This document shows, piece after piece, positions 1 to 6,377 of a stretch of DNA of 9,331 bases. The stretch spans positions 1 through 9,331 of the forward strand of contig CAKQBC010000070.1 of the NCBI GenBank assembly GCA_934215995.1, written 5' to 3'. The notes below the pieces were generated by a model that worked only from the letters and a program-made list of their open reading frames with translations, made no database searches and had not been told where the DNA came from. Within the stretch, counting starts at the first letter, position 1. Each line of letters starts with the position of its first letter. A program made the translations under genes and the position numbers. Origin of the DNA: an uncultured Bacillus sp. (GTDB lineage Bacteria > Bacillota > Bacilli > Bacillales > DSM-1321).

Positions 1-1
1 C

Positions 2-280
2 AAAAGGGTATTGGAGATCAGCGAAAGATTTGGCTATACGGTCGTACATTGGAGTATAGACTCGAAAGATTGGACGAATCCCGGTGTCTCCGAAATTATC
101 GAAAACATCAACCGCGTACAGAAAGGGGATATTCTATTATTCCACGCCTCCGATTCAGCCAAACAGACTGCCGCTGCATTGCCGAAGGTCCTCGCCTCTA
201 TCAAGAATAAGCAGCTGGATATGGTGACGGTTGATGAAATGATTTCTAATTCCGAAGTGGAGACAAAGGAGATCAGGTGA
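2..280 (+). CDS. pdaB: PdaB-type spore polysaccharide deacetylase, C-terminal part (5' end outside window)
   Basis: The last 92 codons of a carbohydrate esterase family 4 (NodB-homology) protein, open at the left edge and ending in TGA at 278-280. Visible family signatures are the motif VVHWSIDSKDW TNPG near the start of the fragment and LLFHASDSAKQT further on, which carries the conserved late His of this fold; the metal-binding Asp-His-His residues lie upstream of the window. In B. subtilis, PdaB (YbaN) is a sporulation protein needed to keep spores intact after late development, and it sits next to kbaA in convergent orientation as here. Substrate is presumed to be spore peptidoglycan or another glycan; this is family knowledge. 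The TTG at 11 is an internal codon and not a start, because the frame is open upstream and homology begins before it. Confidence 0.88.
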   Translation, partial: KRVLEISERFGYTVVHWSIDSKDWTNPGVSEIIENINRVQKGDILLFHASDSAKQTAAALPKVLASIKNKQLDMVTVDEMISNSEVETKEIR

Positions 281-310
281 TTATGCACGTGCAACATATA
301 AACAGTACAA

Positions 311-343
311 ACGCCCTGAAATTATTCATTTCAGGGCGTTTTA
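311..343. terminator. Intrinsic terminator between convergent pdaB and kbaA
   Basis: A 12-bp perfect stem pairs 311-322 with 328-339 (ACGCCCTGAAAT arm, 5-base loop). On the plus strand it is followed by TTTATT, which suits pdaB. On the minus strand the tail is poorer in U (TTGTACTGTT), but the hairpin lies 12 bases after the kbaA stop and may serve both genes. Confidence 0.85.
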
Positions 344-351
344 TTCTATCA

Positions 352-1017
352 TTAAGCATTTTGGACTTTTGTTTTGTGCCTGGCTTCCTTCTTTTTGTTC
401 TCCAGTTCAATTGCTGATTGCTCATTAATTTTGTGAAGCGATAATAATTGATAAATATTGCATACCAGCAATGTGAATAACATATAGTACAGCCAGCTCT
501 TGTCATTCTGCAGCAGAACAGGGACCCATTCCACTGTCGTGATCACCACCATAAAAAACAAAGCCGGTATGAATGCTTTTTTATTCGTCTGCTTTGCCTT
601 AATATAGGCGACAATCAAACCGATGGCAAGCAGCAATGCCGCATCCCCGATATACGGCAGCAGACTCTCCCCTTCCCCGAATTCCTGATAACGGAAATAG
701 ATCAAGTCAAACACTACAAAAGCAATGAGTACAACCTGCACCGGATTCCAAAGGGTCCGAAAGATTCCAAGCCCGAACCGGTGGACAGTCAGATAGGCAA
801 AGAATCCCGCTTGGCTGACTACACTGAAAATAAGGCCCACACCAAAAAGCCATATGAACGTCATGAGTATTTCAACGATCTGTAAATTGGCAAACAGTTC
901 ACTGTACTTGTCCCACCTTGCTAAAAACCCGACAATTCCAGCTGTCAGTCCCCCAAAAAGCAGAGTAGTAAAAAATAATCGAACTAAACGACGACTAGTC
1001 AATCTCTGTTCCCCCAT
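352..1017 (-). CDS. kbaA: KbaA-like KinB signalling pathway activation membrane protein
   Basis: A very hydrophobic protein of 221 residues with about six predicted membrane segments (for example LFFTTLLFGGLTAGIVGFL near the N-terminus and YYMLFTLLVCNIYQLL near the C-terminus) and a charged cytoplasmic tail rich in Lys and Glu. In B. subtilis KbaA is a membrane protein of about 198 residues needed for KinB to feed phosphate into the Spo0 phosphorelay and start sporulation; its mechanism is not well defined. The call rests on the membrane pattern plus exact position between gerD and pdaB. Start choice is uncertain: the ATG at 1015-1017 has AGGTGG 12 bases upstream, which is far, whereas the in-frame TTG at 1000-1002 has GGGG 9 bases upstream and would give 216 residues, closer to the family length. 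Confidence 0.85.
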   Translation of the reverse strand: MGEQRLTSRRLVRLFFTTLLFGGLTAGIVGFLARWDKYSELFANLQIVEILMTFIWLFGVGLIFSVVSQAGFFAYLTVHRFGLGIFRTLWNPVQVVLIAFVVFDLIYFRYQEFGEGESLLPYIGDAALLLAIGLIVAYIKAKQTNKKAFIPALFFMVVITTVEWVPVLLQNDKSWLYYMLFTLLVCNIYQLLSLHKINEQSAIELENKKKEARHKTKVQNA

Positions 1018-1036
1018 TATTTAGTTATTCCACCTA

Positions 1037-1042
1037 ATTGTA
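1037..1042 (-). promoter_or_regulatory. Possible extended -10 promoter of kbaA
   Basis: On the minus strand TACAAT (1042-1037) is preceded by TGG, an extended -10 of the TGn type. No convincing -35 lies 17 bases upstream. Transcription would begin near 1030, on top of the AGGTGG that would serve the ATG start. If real, it favours the internal TTG start of kbaA. Confidence 0.3.
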
Positions 1043-1076
1043 CCAACAGCACCAAAGAAATGCTACTGACGATCAT

Positions 1077-1105
1077 GTATATTTTTCAACACATGGCTTA
1101 TATTA
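1077..1105 (+). promoter_or_regulatory. Candidate sigma-G promoter of gerD
   Basis: GTATA at 1077-1081 fits the sigma-G -35 consensus (G-H-A-T-R). TATATTA at 1099-1105 fits the -10 consensus CATWHTA at six of seven positions. The spacer is 17 bases. Known sigma-G control of gerD in the forespore of B. subtilis makes this a sensible reading. The leader to the ATG at 1141 would be about 28 bases. Confidence 0.5.
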
Positions 1106-1140
1106 ACAGTTAGTATTCGCCCGAAAGGAGCCCAATTGAC

Positions 1141-1809
1141 ATGATACGTTTCAGGATTATATATATGGCAGGCCTTACATCTCTTCTTCTTTCCGGATGT
1201 GCGAGCCAGAGCAGCGACGATGCGACCGTAAAATATGACGAATCAAAAAAAATGGTTATAGATATCATGAAATCGGATGAAGGCAAAAAAGCTATTCAGG
1301 ATTTACTTAGCTCAGAGGACGTAAAAAGCGAGCTTGTGATGGATGAAAAAACAGTTAAAAAAACCATTGAGGACAGCCTATCCTCAGATAAGGCAAAAAC
1401 TTTTTGGAGCAGTGCTTTTAAGGACCCTGAATTTGCAGCAGCCTATGCAAAAGGACTTAAAAAAGAACATAAACAATTGATGACGGACTTGATGAAAGAT
1501 GCTGATTATCGAACCCTTTTAACAGAAGTGCTGCAGGATAAAGAAATGGAGAAGGAAATAACAAAACTTTTGAAAAGCACCGAAATACGGAAGGTCATTA
1601 AAGAAGAAATCATTGAGACAGTCGATAGTCCGTTAGTCAAAACAAAATTGCAGGACCTCCTTATGAAGGCTGCGGAAGAAGACTTGTCCAGCGGTTCCAG
1701 CAAAGATAAAGGGGACGGCTCAAGCCAGACTGATACGGGCAGCAGCGGCGGTGGCGGTGGTGACTCATCCCAAGGCAAAGGCGGCCAAGGATCATCATCC
1801 GGATCATAA
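1141..1809 (+). CDS. gerD: GerD spore germination lipoprotein
   Basis: A 222-residue protein with a short basic N-terminus, a hydrophobic stretch and a lipobox LSGC (residues 17-20), so Cys20 should be lipidated after cleavage by signal peptidase II. Residues about 30-170 are strongly charged and helical with little Pro or Gly, as expected for the GerD rod domain, which forms a trimeric superhelical rod in a Geobacillus homologue. GerD sits at the spore inner membrane and gathers nutrient germination receptors into one cluster. AAAGGAG at 1124-1130 is spaced 10 bases from the ATG. The last 40 or so residues are almost all Gly, Ser, Lys, Asp and Gln, making this protein longer than the 185-residue B. 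subtilis form. It is alone on the plus strand between minus-strand kbaA and salA, so it is monocistronic. Confidence 0.93.
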   Translation: MIRFRIIYMAGLTSLLLSGCASQSSDDATVKYDESKKMVIDIMKSDEGKKAIQDLLSSEDVKSELVMDEKTVKKTIEDSLSSDKAKTFWSSAFKDPEFAAAYAKGLKKEHKQLMTDLMKDADYRTLLTEVLQDKEMEKEITKLLKSTEIRKVIKEEIIETVDSPLVKTKLQDLLMKAAEEDLSSGSSKDKGDGSSQTDTGSSGGGGGDSSQGKGGQGSSSGS

Positions 1810-1881
1810 AATAACGAAAATCCTGCCGCTTCCAAACGCAAATAAACCGGCTCGCAGAACCTCATAATCTTAAGCAACCAA

Positions 1882-1911
1882 AAAGGCGCGGGCAATGTAT
1901 GCCCCGCCTTT
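1882..1911. terminator. Terminator between convergent gerD and salA
   Basis: AAAGGCGCGGGC (1882-1893) pairs with GCCCCGCCTTT (1901-1911) with one bulged C at 1889 and a 7-base loop. The minus strand continues with TTTT after the GC-rich arm, the plus strand with TTTG. It starts 9 bases after the salA stop and about 70 bases after the gerD stop, so it most likely serves both. Confidence 0.8.
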
Positions 1912-1919
1912 GTATTGTC

Positions 1920-2975
1920 TTATTGTTCCACTGCTTCAGTAACTTTCTTTGCGATATCCATAAAGATGCGGCCGGTTGGATGGTCGCTTTCATAAATGGA
2001 AGGCGCAAAATCTTCCTCATTCCAATCCGGTTGGCGAAGCGGCAGCTGGCCGAGCACTTCAGTTCGCAATTCTTCCGCCAATTTCTCTCCTCCGCCTCTT
2101 CCGAATACATATTCCCGCTCTTTCGTAACCTGGCTCTCAAAGTATGACATATTCTCAACGACACCGATTACCTCATGATCCGTCTTGATTGCCATAGCCC
2201 CGGCGCGAGCCGCTACAAAGGCAGCAGTCGGATGAGGGGTAGTAACGATGATTTCTTTACATGCAGGCAGCATAGTATGAAGGTCAAGCGCTACATCTCC
2301 CGTTCCAGGAGGCAAGTCCAACAGCAGATAATCAAGGTCTCCCCATTCTACCTCTTTAAAGAAGCTGTTCAGCATCTTGCCGAGCATAGGCCCCCTCCAG
2401 ATGATCGGAGAATTATCTTCTACAAAGAATCCCATGGAGATGACCTGAACGCCCATTCTTTCAACCGGGATAATATTGCCTCCTCGTACAACGGGGCGAT
2501 GTGTAATCCCCATCATATCAGGCACACTGAAGCCATATATATCAGCATCGACCAGGCCGACTTTCTTGCCCATCCTTGCGAGGGCAACAGCCAAATTGAC
2601 GGAGACCGTCGATTTTCCGACCCCGCCCTTCCCGCTGGCAATTGCGATGAAATGTGTTTTGCTATTCGGGGACAATAAACCTAAGCCATCGTCTTCAGGA
2701 ACTACCCTATGCTTGGACAATTCCTCTTCCGGCAGGTCCCCAAACCGGATTCCCACAGACTCTGCCCCGCCTTTTTTCAACGTATCGACAACTTGCATCT
2801 GCAATTGTAATTGTTCAGGTGTTCCAGTCTTGGCAATCAGCACCTTGACACTGACATGACCTTTTTCAGGCTTTATCTTCACCTCGGCAATGCCATTTGT
2901 TTCTGACAGCCTTTTATGTAGAATAGGATCTTTCAACTGGCCTATAAGCTCTCTGACTTGCTCTTCAGTTATCAT
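1920..2975 (-). CDS. salA: SalA, Mrp/ApbC-family P-loop ATPase and regulator
   Basis: A 351-residue protein (B. subtilis SalA has 352). Residues 1-85 form the MIP18/DUF59-type N-terminal domain. A deviant Walker A, GKGGVGKST, lies at 115-123, followed by VGLVDADIYG and the Walker B-like LLLDLPPGTGD typical of Mrp ATPases. The family's CxxC iron-sulphur motif is missing: between ENMSYF and FGRGGGEKL there is no cysteine. In B. subtilis SalA represses scoC and so raises exoprotease production, and it is tyrosine-phosphorylated at Tyr327; Tyr328 here lies in about the same place, which is inference. The frame is open upstream to 3065, but the ATG at 2973-2975 was chosen because AGGGG sits 7 bases before it and homology starts there. 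Confidence 0.92.
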   Translation of the reverse strand: MITEEQVRELIGQLKDPILHKRLSETNGIAEVKIKPEKGHVSVKVLIAKTGTPEQLQLQMQVVDTLKKGGAESVGIRFGDLPEEELSKHRVVPEDDGLGLLSPNSKTHFIAIASGKGGVGKSTVSVNLAVALARMGKKVGLVDADIYGFSVPDMMGITHRPVVRGGNIIPVERMGVQVISMGFFVEDNSPIIWRGPMLGKMLNSFFKEVEWGDLDYLLLDLPPGTGDVALDLHTMLPACKEIIVTTPHPTAAFVAARAGAMAIKTDHEVIGVVENMSYFESQVTKEREYVFGRGGGEKLAEELRTEVLGQLPLRQPDWNEEDFAPSIYESDHPTGRIFMDIAKKVTEAVEQ

Positions 2976-3009
2976 GTTCACACCCCTAATTGTATTCGTT
3001 TGCAAAACA

Positions 3010-3018
3010 AGTATAACA
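3010..3018 (-). promoter_or_regulatory. Likely extended -10 promoter of salA
   Basis: TGTTATACT on the minus strand gives TGn plus TATACT (3015-3010), a five-of-six match to TATAAT. No good -35 is present. It lies 35 bases upstream of the ATG, after the cwlD terminator, so salA probably has its own transcript. Confidence 0.45.
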
Positions 3019-3063
3019 CAATTGGATAAAAGAGGTTGATTGATATGTTTGGGGGCGGAAAGC

Positions 3064-3095
3064 AAGAACAGCCCCAGGCTGCCGGGGCTGTTCTT
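3064..3095 (-). terminator. Terminator of cwlD
   Basis: A perfect 12-bp stem pairs 3064-3075 with 3084-3095 (arm AAGAACAGCCCC), with an 8-base loop. The TAA stop of cwlD (3096-3094) overlaps the base of the stem. The tail on the minus strand is only moderately U-rich (TTCTTGCTTTCC). Confidence 0.8.
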
Positions 3096-3807
3096 ATATC
3101 TCAGGGTCAGGTAGCGGGTCTTCGGTGTAAAAGCGCATGATGCCTTTGTAAATGGATGCTGCCACCTGCTGCTGATATGTTTTGTCCGTTAATGCTTCCC
3201 GTTCAGAGGCATTCGATAAAAAGCCTGCTTCCACTAATGCCCCCGGCTTTTTGGCATACTTCATCAGATATACATTCGAAATTGATTTGGCTTCCCTGGT
3301 CGTATTAAGGTTCCCTTTCAGTTCCGCCTGAATGAACTTGGCTATTTCTTTGTTTTCTTTATATCTCATTGTATAAAACGTCTGGGCCCCTTTGTACTTC
3401 GGAGAAGGGAAAGCATTCAGGTGAATTGATAAGAAAAGGTCTGCATCCGTTTTGTTGATCAGTTCTACGCGCGTTTGAAGGTCAATTCTCTTTCTGGCCC
3501 TGTAGCCCGCCGTATCCCCGGCCAGGTCCTTATCTTCCTCTCTCGTCATAATGACAAGCGCGCCCTGCTCCTGCAGGTAATCACGAAGCATTCTGGTGAT
3601 TTCCAATGCTATGTCTTTTTCCAGTATCCCATCCGCTGATGCGCCTCCATCCGGACCTCCATGGCCGGCATCAAGGATAATCACCTTGCCGGAAAGCGGC
3701 AAATTCCACGACTTCCAGGAATAATCCCCCATAAACTGAAATGTCGCTATCAAAAAAAAGGCCACGATTCCAATCGCTACAACTGTATACCTCAATCTAC
3801 TCCACAT
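3094..3807 (-). CDS. cwlD: CwlD, N-acetylmuramoyl-L-alanine amidase of the spore cortex
   Basis: An Amidase_3 protein of 237 residues, the B. subtilis length. An N-terminal membrane anchor spans residues about 8-26. The zinc site is His49 (in DAGHGGPDGGA), Glu63 (GILEKD) and His129 (SIHLNAF); the catalytic Glu193 lies in VEAGFLSN. CwlD removes the peptide side chain from muramic acid in cortex peptidoglycan, after which PdaA deacetylates it to give muramic delta-lactam, the mark read by germination lytic enzymes. Spores without it do not complete germination. The ATG at 3805-3807 has a near-ideal GGGAGGAG 7 bases upstream; earlier in-frame starts at 3849 (TTG) and 3834 (ATG) lack this. ybaK ends 60 bases upstream, and the two may share a transcript. 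No clear sigma-E or sigma-G promoter was seen. Confidence 0.95.
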   Translation of the reverse strand: MWSRLRYTVVAIGIVAFFLIATFQFMGDYSWKSWNLPLSGKVIILDAGHGGPDGGASADGILEKDIALEITRMLRDYLQEQGALVIMTREEDKDLAGDTAGYRARKRIDLQTRVELINKTDADLFLSIHLNAFPSPKYKGAQTFYTMRYKENKEIAKFIQAELKGNLNTTREAKSISNVYLMKYAKKPGALVEAGFLSNASEREALTDKTYQQQVAASIYKGIMRFYTEDPLPDPEI

Positions 3808-3867
3808 CTGTTTTCTCCTCCCGCTTCTTACCATTACAATATGGGACAAGGGAGGATTTTAGAACAA

Positions 3868-4314
3868 TTAGTGAAGCCTGAGTTTATACCGTTGTTTCCC
3901 TTTATTGAAGCCTTCCTTCCACCAACCATCGACATATTGCCCGCAGTTGAAGTAAAGGCCCTCATTATACATATCAAAATCACTGATTTTGCCCCAATAA
4001 AGGAGAAAGTTAAACATCGTATCGACAAGATGCTTCTCCTCTAGCTTGCACCGTTCCTTAACAATCTCCTCCGGCTCCCCAAAGTAGCCGAATTTGCTGA
4101 AATTGGCGCCAAGCAGGTATGATTCGATCGCAACATCGTAGCAGCCTTCCTCGAGCACCTGGGACATGGTGATCCCATCAGTAAGCCCGCGTTCCCTGAA
4201 TGCCGCAAACCGGTCCTTCAGCAGTTTCGGCGTGATCTCCTTAAGTACGCCCCGCTGGTATCGCATCTCCTTCGCTCTCCTCTTTTCCTTGAAGGTTTGT
4301 ATTACATTATCCAT
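3868..4314 (-). CDS. ybaK: YbaK, DUF2521 family protein of unknown function
   Basis: A 148-residue soluble protein (B. subtilis YbaK is about 147) recognised mainly from its position before cwlD and its features: a basic N-terminal helix with TFKEKRRAKEMRYQRG, a middle helical part, and a Trp/Tyr/Phe-rich C-terminus around DMYNEGLYFNCGQYVDGWW. No signal peptide or membrane segment is visible. The family has no established function; its constant placement beside cwlD suggests, but does not show, a sporulation link. The frame extends upstream to 4368, but the ATG at 4312-4314 was chosen because AGAGGTGG (4326-4319) precedes it with the GAGG core 7 bases away. It starts about 240 bases after the rpsI terminator, so it should have its own promoter. 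Confidence 0.85.
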   Translation of the reverse strand: MDNVIQTFKEKRRAKEMRYQRGVLKEITPKLLKDRFAAFRERGLTDGITMSQVLEEGCYDVAIESYLLGANFSKFGYFGEPEEIVKERCKLEEKHLVDTMFNFLLYWGKISDFDMYNEGLYFNCGQYVDGWWKEGFNKGKQRYKLRLH

Positions 4315-4451
4315 ACTGCCACCTCTATACGTCCAACAACTGTGCTTGTTGTATGAATTCTTTGGCAAAAGAGCTGCCTACCCATAGTTTCGGGATTAAG
4401 CGCAGCAAAGATTCTGCCTATTTCTGTGATGATTGGGAGGAGATTTTACGG

Positions 4452-4550
4452 ATGGAGGGTTGGCCCGGAAGGCAAAGTAAATACATGGGCACAAGGCCAA
4501 AATATGAAGGACAGCCGGATTCTATAATATGGGGCATAAAGGATCCATAA
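4452..4550 (+). CDS. Possible 32-residue peptide ORF in the rpsI-ybaK gap
   Basis: An ATG at 4452 with GGGAGGAG at 4435-4442 (9-base spacing) opens a short frame ending in TAA at 4548-4550. The peptide is rich in Gly, Pro, Tyr and Trp (MEGWPGRQSKYMG at the start) and has no membrane segment. The same frame is open upstream to an ATG at 4353 that has no ribosome binding site. I do not recognise it. No convincing promoter or plus-strand terminator was found, so a chance ORF is quite possible. It occupies the only sizeable gap (4315-4604) on the left side; in B. subtilis this position holds ybaJ on the other strand, of which no remnant is visible. Confidence 0.2.
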   Translation: MEGWPGRQSKYMGTRPKYEGQPDSIIWGIKDP

Positions 4551-4554
4551 ACAC

Positions 4555-4589
4555 AAAAAGACCCCCAACCATAATGGTTGAGAGCCTTT
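4555..4589 (-). terminator. Terminator of rplM-rpsI
   Basis: On the minus strand AAAGGCTCTCAACC (4589-4576) pairs over 14 positions, three of them G-U wobbles, with GGTTGGGGGTCTTT (4570-4557). The loop has 5 bases, and a run of five U ends at 4555. The wobbles make it weak on the other strand, so it is directional. It begins 16 bases after the rpsI stop. Confidence 0.9.
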
Positions 4590-4604
4590 GTAAAACGCCA
4601 ATAA

Positions 4605-4997
4605 TTAACGTTTTGAGAATTGTGGTGCACGACGAGCGCCTTTAAGACCGTATTTTTTACGTTCTTTCATACGAGCGTCACGAGTTAGGTAACCAGCAGA
4701 TTTAAGTGCTGGACGGAATTCTGGATCAGCCTGAAGCAATGCACGTGCGATACCGTGACGGATTGCACCAGCTTGGCCAGTGAAGCCACCACCAGATACG
4801 TTTACAAGAACATCGTAGCTTCCAGTTGTTTCAGTAGCTACTAATGGTTGTTTAACAACTAAGATAAGAGTTTCGAATGGGAAATATTCATTGATTTCAC
4901 GACCGTTGATAACGATGCGTCCTTCACCTGGTACTAGGCGTACACGGGCAACAGAACTTTTACGACGACCTGTTCCATAATATTGAACTTGTGCCAA
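4605..4997 (-). CDS. rpsI: 30S ribosomal protein S9
   Basis: A 130-residue protein, the standard length for S9. The conserved N-terminal [16 protein letters not shown], the central [19 protein letters not shown] and the basic C-terminus ending in QFSKR are all present; the final Arg of S9 reaches the tRNA anticodon loop in the P site. Start is TTG at 4997-4995, supported by GGAGG at 5010-5006 with 8-base spacing and by homology beginning there; no ATG is available. It follows rplM after 21 bases in the usual two-gene unit. Codons are strongly biased to GGT, CGT and GCA types, as in highly expressed genes, unlike the neighbouring truA and cwlD. Confidence 0.98.
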   Translation of the reverse strand: MAQVQYYGTGRRKSSVARVRLVPGEGRIVINGREINEYFPFETLILVVKQPLVATETTGSYDVLVNVSGGGFTGQAGAIRHGIARALLQADPEFRPALKSAGYLTRDARMKERKKYGLKGARRAPQFSKR

Positions 4998-5018
4998 GAC
5001 AGTAACCTCCTCTAAAAA

Positions 5019-5456
5019 TTATCCGCGTAATTCATATACTTCTGGTTGTTGAGCTTGTTGTTTGTGCTCTGGTCCAGCGTATACGTGTAATTTTTTAAAC
5101 ATTTGACGTCCAAGAGAATTCTTTGGAAGCATGCCTTTAATTGCAAGCTCTAACATTTTCTCAGAGTAGTTTGTTCTCATTTCAAGAGCAGTTCTTTCTT
5201 TCAAACCGCCTGGGTGCATTGAGTGGCGACGATAAATTTTGTCAGTTAACTTTTTACCAGTCAAGTGAATTTCTGAAGCATTGATAATGATTACATGATC
5301 ACCAGTGTCAACGTGTGGTGTGTAAGTTGGTTTATGTTTACCGCGTAAAATGGATGCAACTTCGCTAGCAAGACGTCCAAGAGTTTGGCCTTTAGCGTCT
5401 ACTACGTACCATTTACGATCGATTTCATTTGCTTTCGCCATGAATGTCGTACGCAT
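5019..5456 (-). CDS. rplM: 50S ribosomal protein L13
   Basis: A 145-residue protein, the usual bacterial length. Recognised from [17 protein letters not shown] near the N-terminus, GDHVIIINA in the middle, [14 protein letters not shown] and [27 protein letters not shown] further on. L13 is an early-assembly protein of the large subunit that binds 23S rRNA. The ATG at 5454-5456 has AGGAGG at 5469-5464 with 7-base spacing. It is the first gene of the rplM-rpsI unit. Its leader carries a promoter and an L13-leader-like stem, so L13 probably feeds back on its own mRNA; this last point is known only as a proposal for the family. Confidence 0.98.
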   Translation of the reverse strand: MRTTFMAKANEIDRKWYVVDAKGQTLGRLASEVASILRGKHKPTYTPHVDTGDHVIIINASEIHLTGKKLTDKIYRRHSMHPGGLKERTALEMRTNYSEKMLELAIKGMLPKNSLGRQMFKKLHVYAGPEHKQQAQQPEVYELRG

Positions 5457-5501
5457 TATTATACCTCCTAGTACAATTGAGAAAATTAATATTTATTTAC
5501 T

Positions 5502-5541
5502 AAATCACGATTAAACTCTTCCGGGGCTTATCGTGGGATTT
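5502..5541 (-). promoter_or_regulatory. L13 leader-like RNA structure upstream of rplM
   Basis: On the minus strand AAATCCCACGAT (5541-5530) pairs with ATCGTGATTT (5511-5502): six pairs, a two-base CC bulge, then four pairs. It closes an 18-base loop that contains GCCCCGGAAGAG. It lies within the 100-base transcribed leader of rplM. Firmicutes carry a conserved L13 leader motif here, believed to be an autoregulatory site for L13. The stem is seen directly; the family assignment comes from position and was not matched to a covariance model. Confidence 0.55.
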
Positions 5542-5562
5542 AAATAAAATACATACCATATT

Positions 5563-5591
5563 ATATTAGCCCCTAAGGACTACAATGTCAA
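5563..5591 (-). promoter_or_regulatory. Sigma-A promoter of rplM-rpsI
   Basis: A perfect -35 TTGACA (5591-5586), a 17-base spacer and the -10 TAATAT (5568-5563) on the minus strand, immediately after truA. Transcription should begin near 5556, about 100 bases before the rplM start. No terminator is seen between truA and this promoter, so some read-through from the ecf-truA operon is likely. Confidence 0.85.
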
Positions 5592-5619
5592 GCAGATTAA
5601 TGAAGAGATTTGTAATTCT

Positions 5620-6366
5620 TTAACATTCTCTTCCGTAATATACTTCACACAAATACAATCCTTGCGGCGGCGCGGTCTTCCCTGCCGCTGCCCGGTCTTT
5701 CTTCAGAAGAATCTCCTTCATCTCGTGCGGCTCGCGTTTGCCTGCACCGACTTCAATCAATGTGCCGGACAGAATCCGAACCATATTATACAGAAATCCG
5801 CTGCCTCTATAAGTGAGGGTCAGTTCCGTTCCTTCCTGGATACAGTCGATTCCATATATGGTCCTTACCTTGTCCTTCACCTCGCTCCTTGCAGAACTGA
5901 AGCTTGTAAAATCATGCTCCCCCTCAAGATAACGGGCTGCTTCCTTCATCCTTTCAATATCCAATGCATAGGGGTAATGAAAAGCATAGTCCCGCATAAG
6001 CGGATTCCGGATCTTACCGAGATCAACCTTGTACATATACTTTTTCCCGGCAGCTCCGTAACGTGCATGAAAATCCATCGGGACGATTTCAGCGTCAAGT
6101 ACAGCAATGTCTTCAGGAAGCATCGTATTAAGGGCTCTTACCCAGGCATCAGGTGGGAGGTTCAGGTCAGTATCGAAGTGTATGACCTGGCCCAGCGCAT
6201 GCACCCCGGCATCCGTCCTGCCGGATGCCGTTACCCTTATGTCCCTTCTGTGCATCTGTTTCAGTACCCGTTCGATTTCCGATTGAACGGTCCTCTCCGA
6301 AATCTGTACCTGGTACCCAAAGAACTCACTGCCATCATATGAAATGACACATTTTATCCGTTTCAT
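5620..6366 (-). CDS. truA: tRNA pseudouridine(38-40) synthase TruA
   Basis: A 248-residue protein of normal family length. The catalytic Asp52 lies in the motif ASGRTDAGVHA (residues 47-57); YDGSEFFGYQ near the N-terminus and GSGFLYNMVRILSGTL near the C-terminus are further TruA marks. It turns uridines at positions 38, 39 and 40 of the tRNA anticodon arm into pseudouridine, in the cytoplasm. The ATG at 6364-6366 has GGAG 8 bases upstream, and that GGAG directly follows the ecfT stop codon. The gap to ecfT is 11 bases, so truA is the last gene of the ecfA1-ecfA2-ecfT-truA operon, as in other Bacillus. Confidence 0.97.
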   Translation of the reverse strand: MKRIKCVISYDGSEFFGYQVQISERTVQSEIERVLKQMHRRDIRVTASGRTDAGVHALGQVIHFDTDLNLPPDAWVRALNTMLPEDIAVLDAEIVPMDFHARYGAAGKKYMYKVDLGKIRNPLMRDYAFHYPYALDIERMKEAARYLEGEHDFTSFSSARSEVKDKVRTIYGIDCIQEGTELTLTYRGSGFLYNMVRILSGTLIEVGAGKREPHEMKEILLKKDRAAAGKTAPPQGLYLCEVYYGREC

Positions 6367-6377
6367 ACAGTAATCTC

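Noticed and set aside
1506..1895. 129-codon minus-strand frame opposite the end of gerD
   Set aside because: Its Pro-rich middle is just the complement of the Gly/Ser-coding tail of gerD.
2175..2859. Plus-strand frames opposite salA
   Set aside because: They lie antisense to a well-supported Mrp ATPase and lack binding sites or known motifs.
3808..3849. Longer cwlD beginning at TTG 3849 or ATG 3834
   Set aside because: Neither has a good binding site; the ATG at 3807 has GGGAGGAG at 7 bases and gives the family length of 237.
4348..4355. CATACAAC on the minus strand as a sigma-E -10 for ybaK-cwlD
   Set aside because: The -10 is close to consensus, but nothing like a sigma-E -35 is found 14-15 bases upstream.
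5662..6342. 226-codon plus-strand open frame opposite truA
   Set aside because: It is fully antisense to a clear TruA with catalytic motif, has no binding site and no recognisable domain; it is a shadow of the minus-strand codon pattern.
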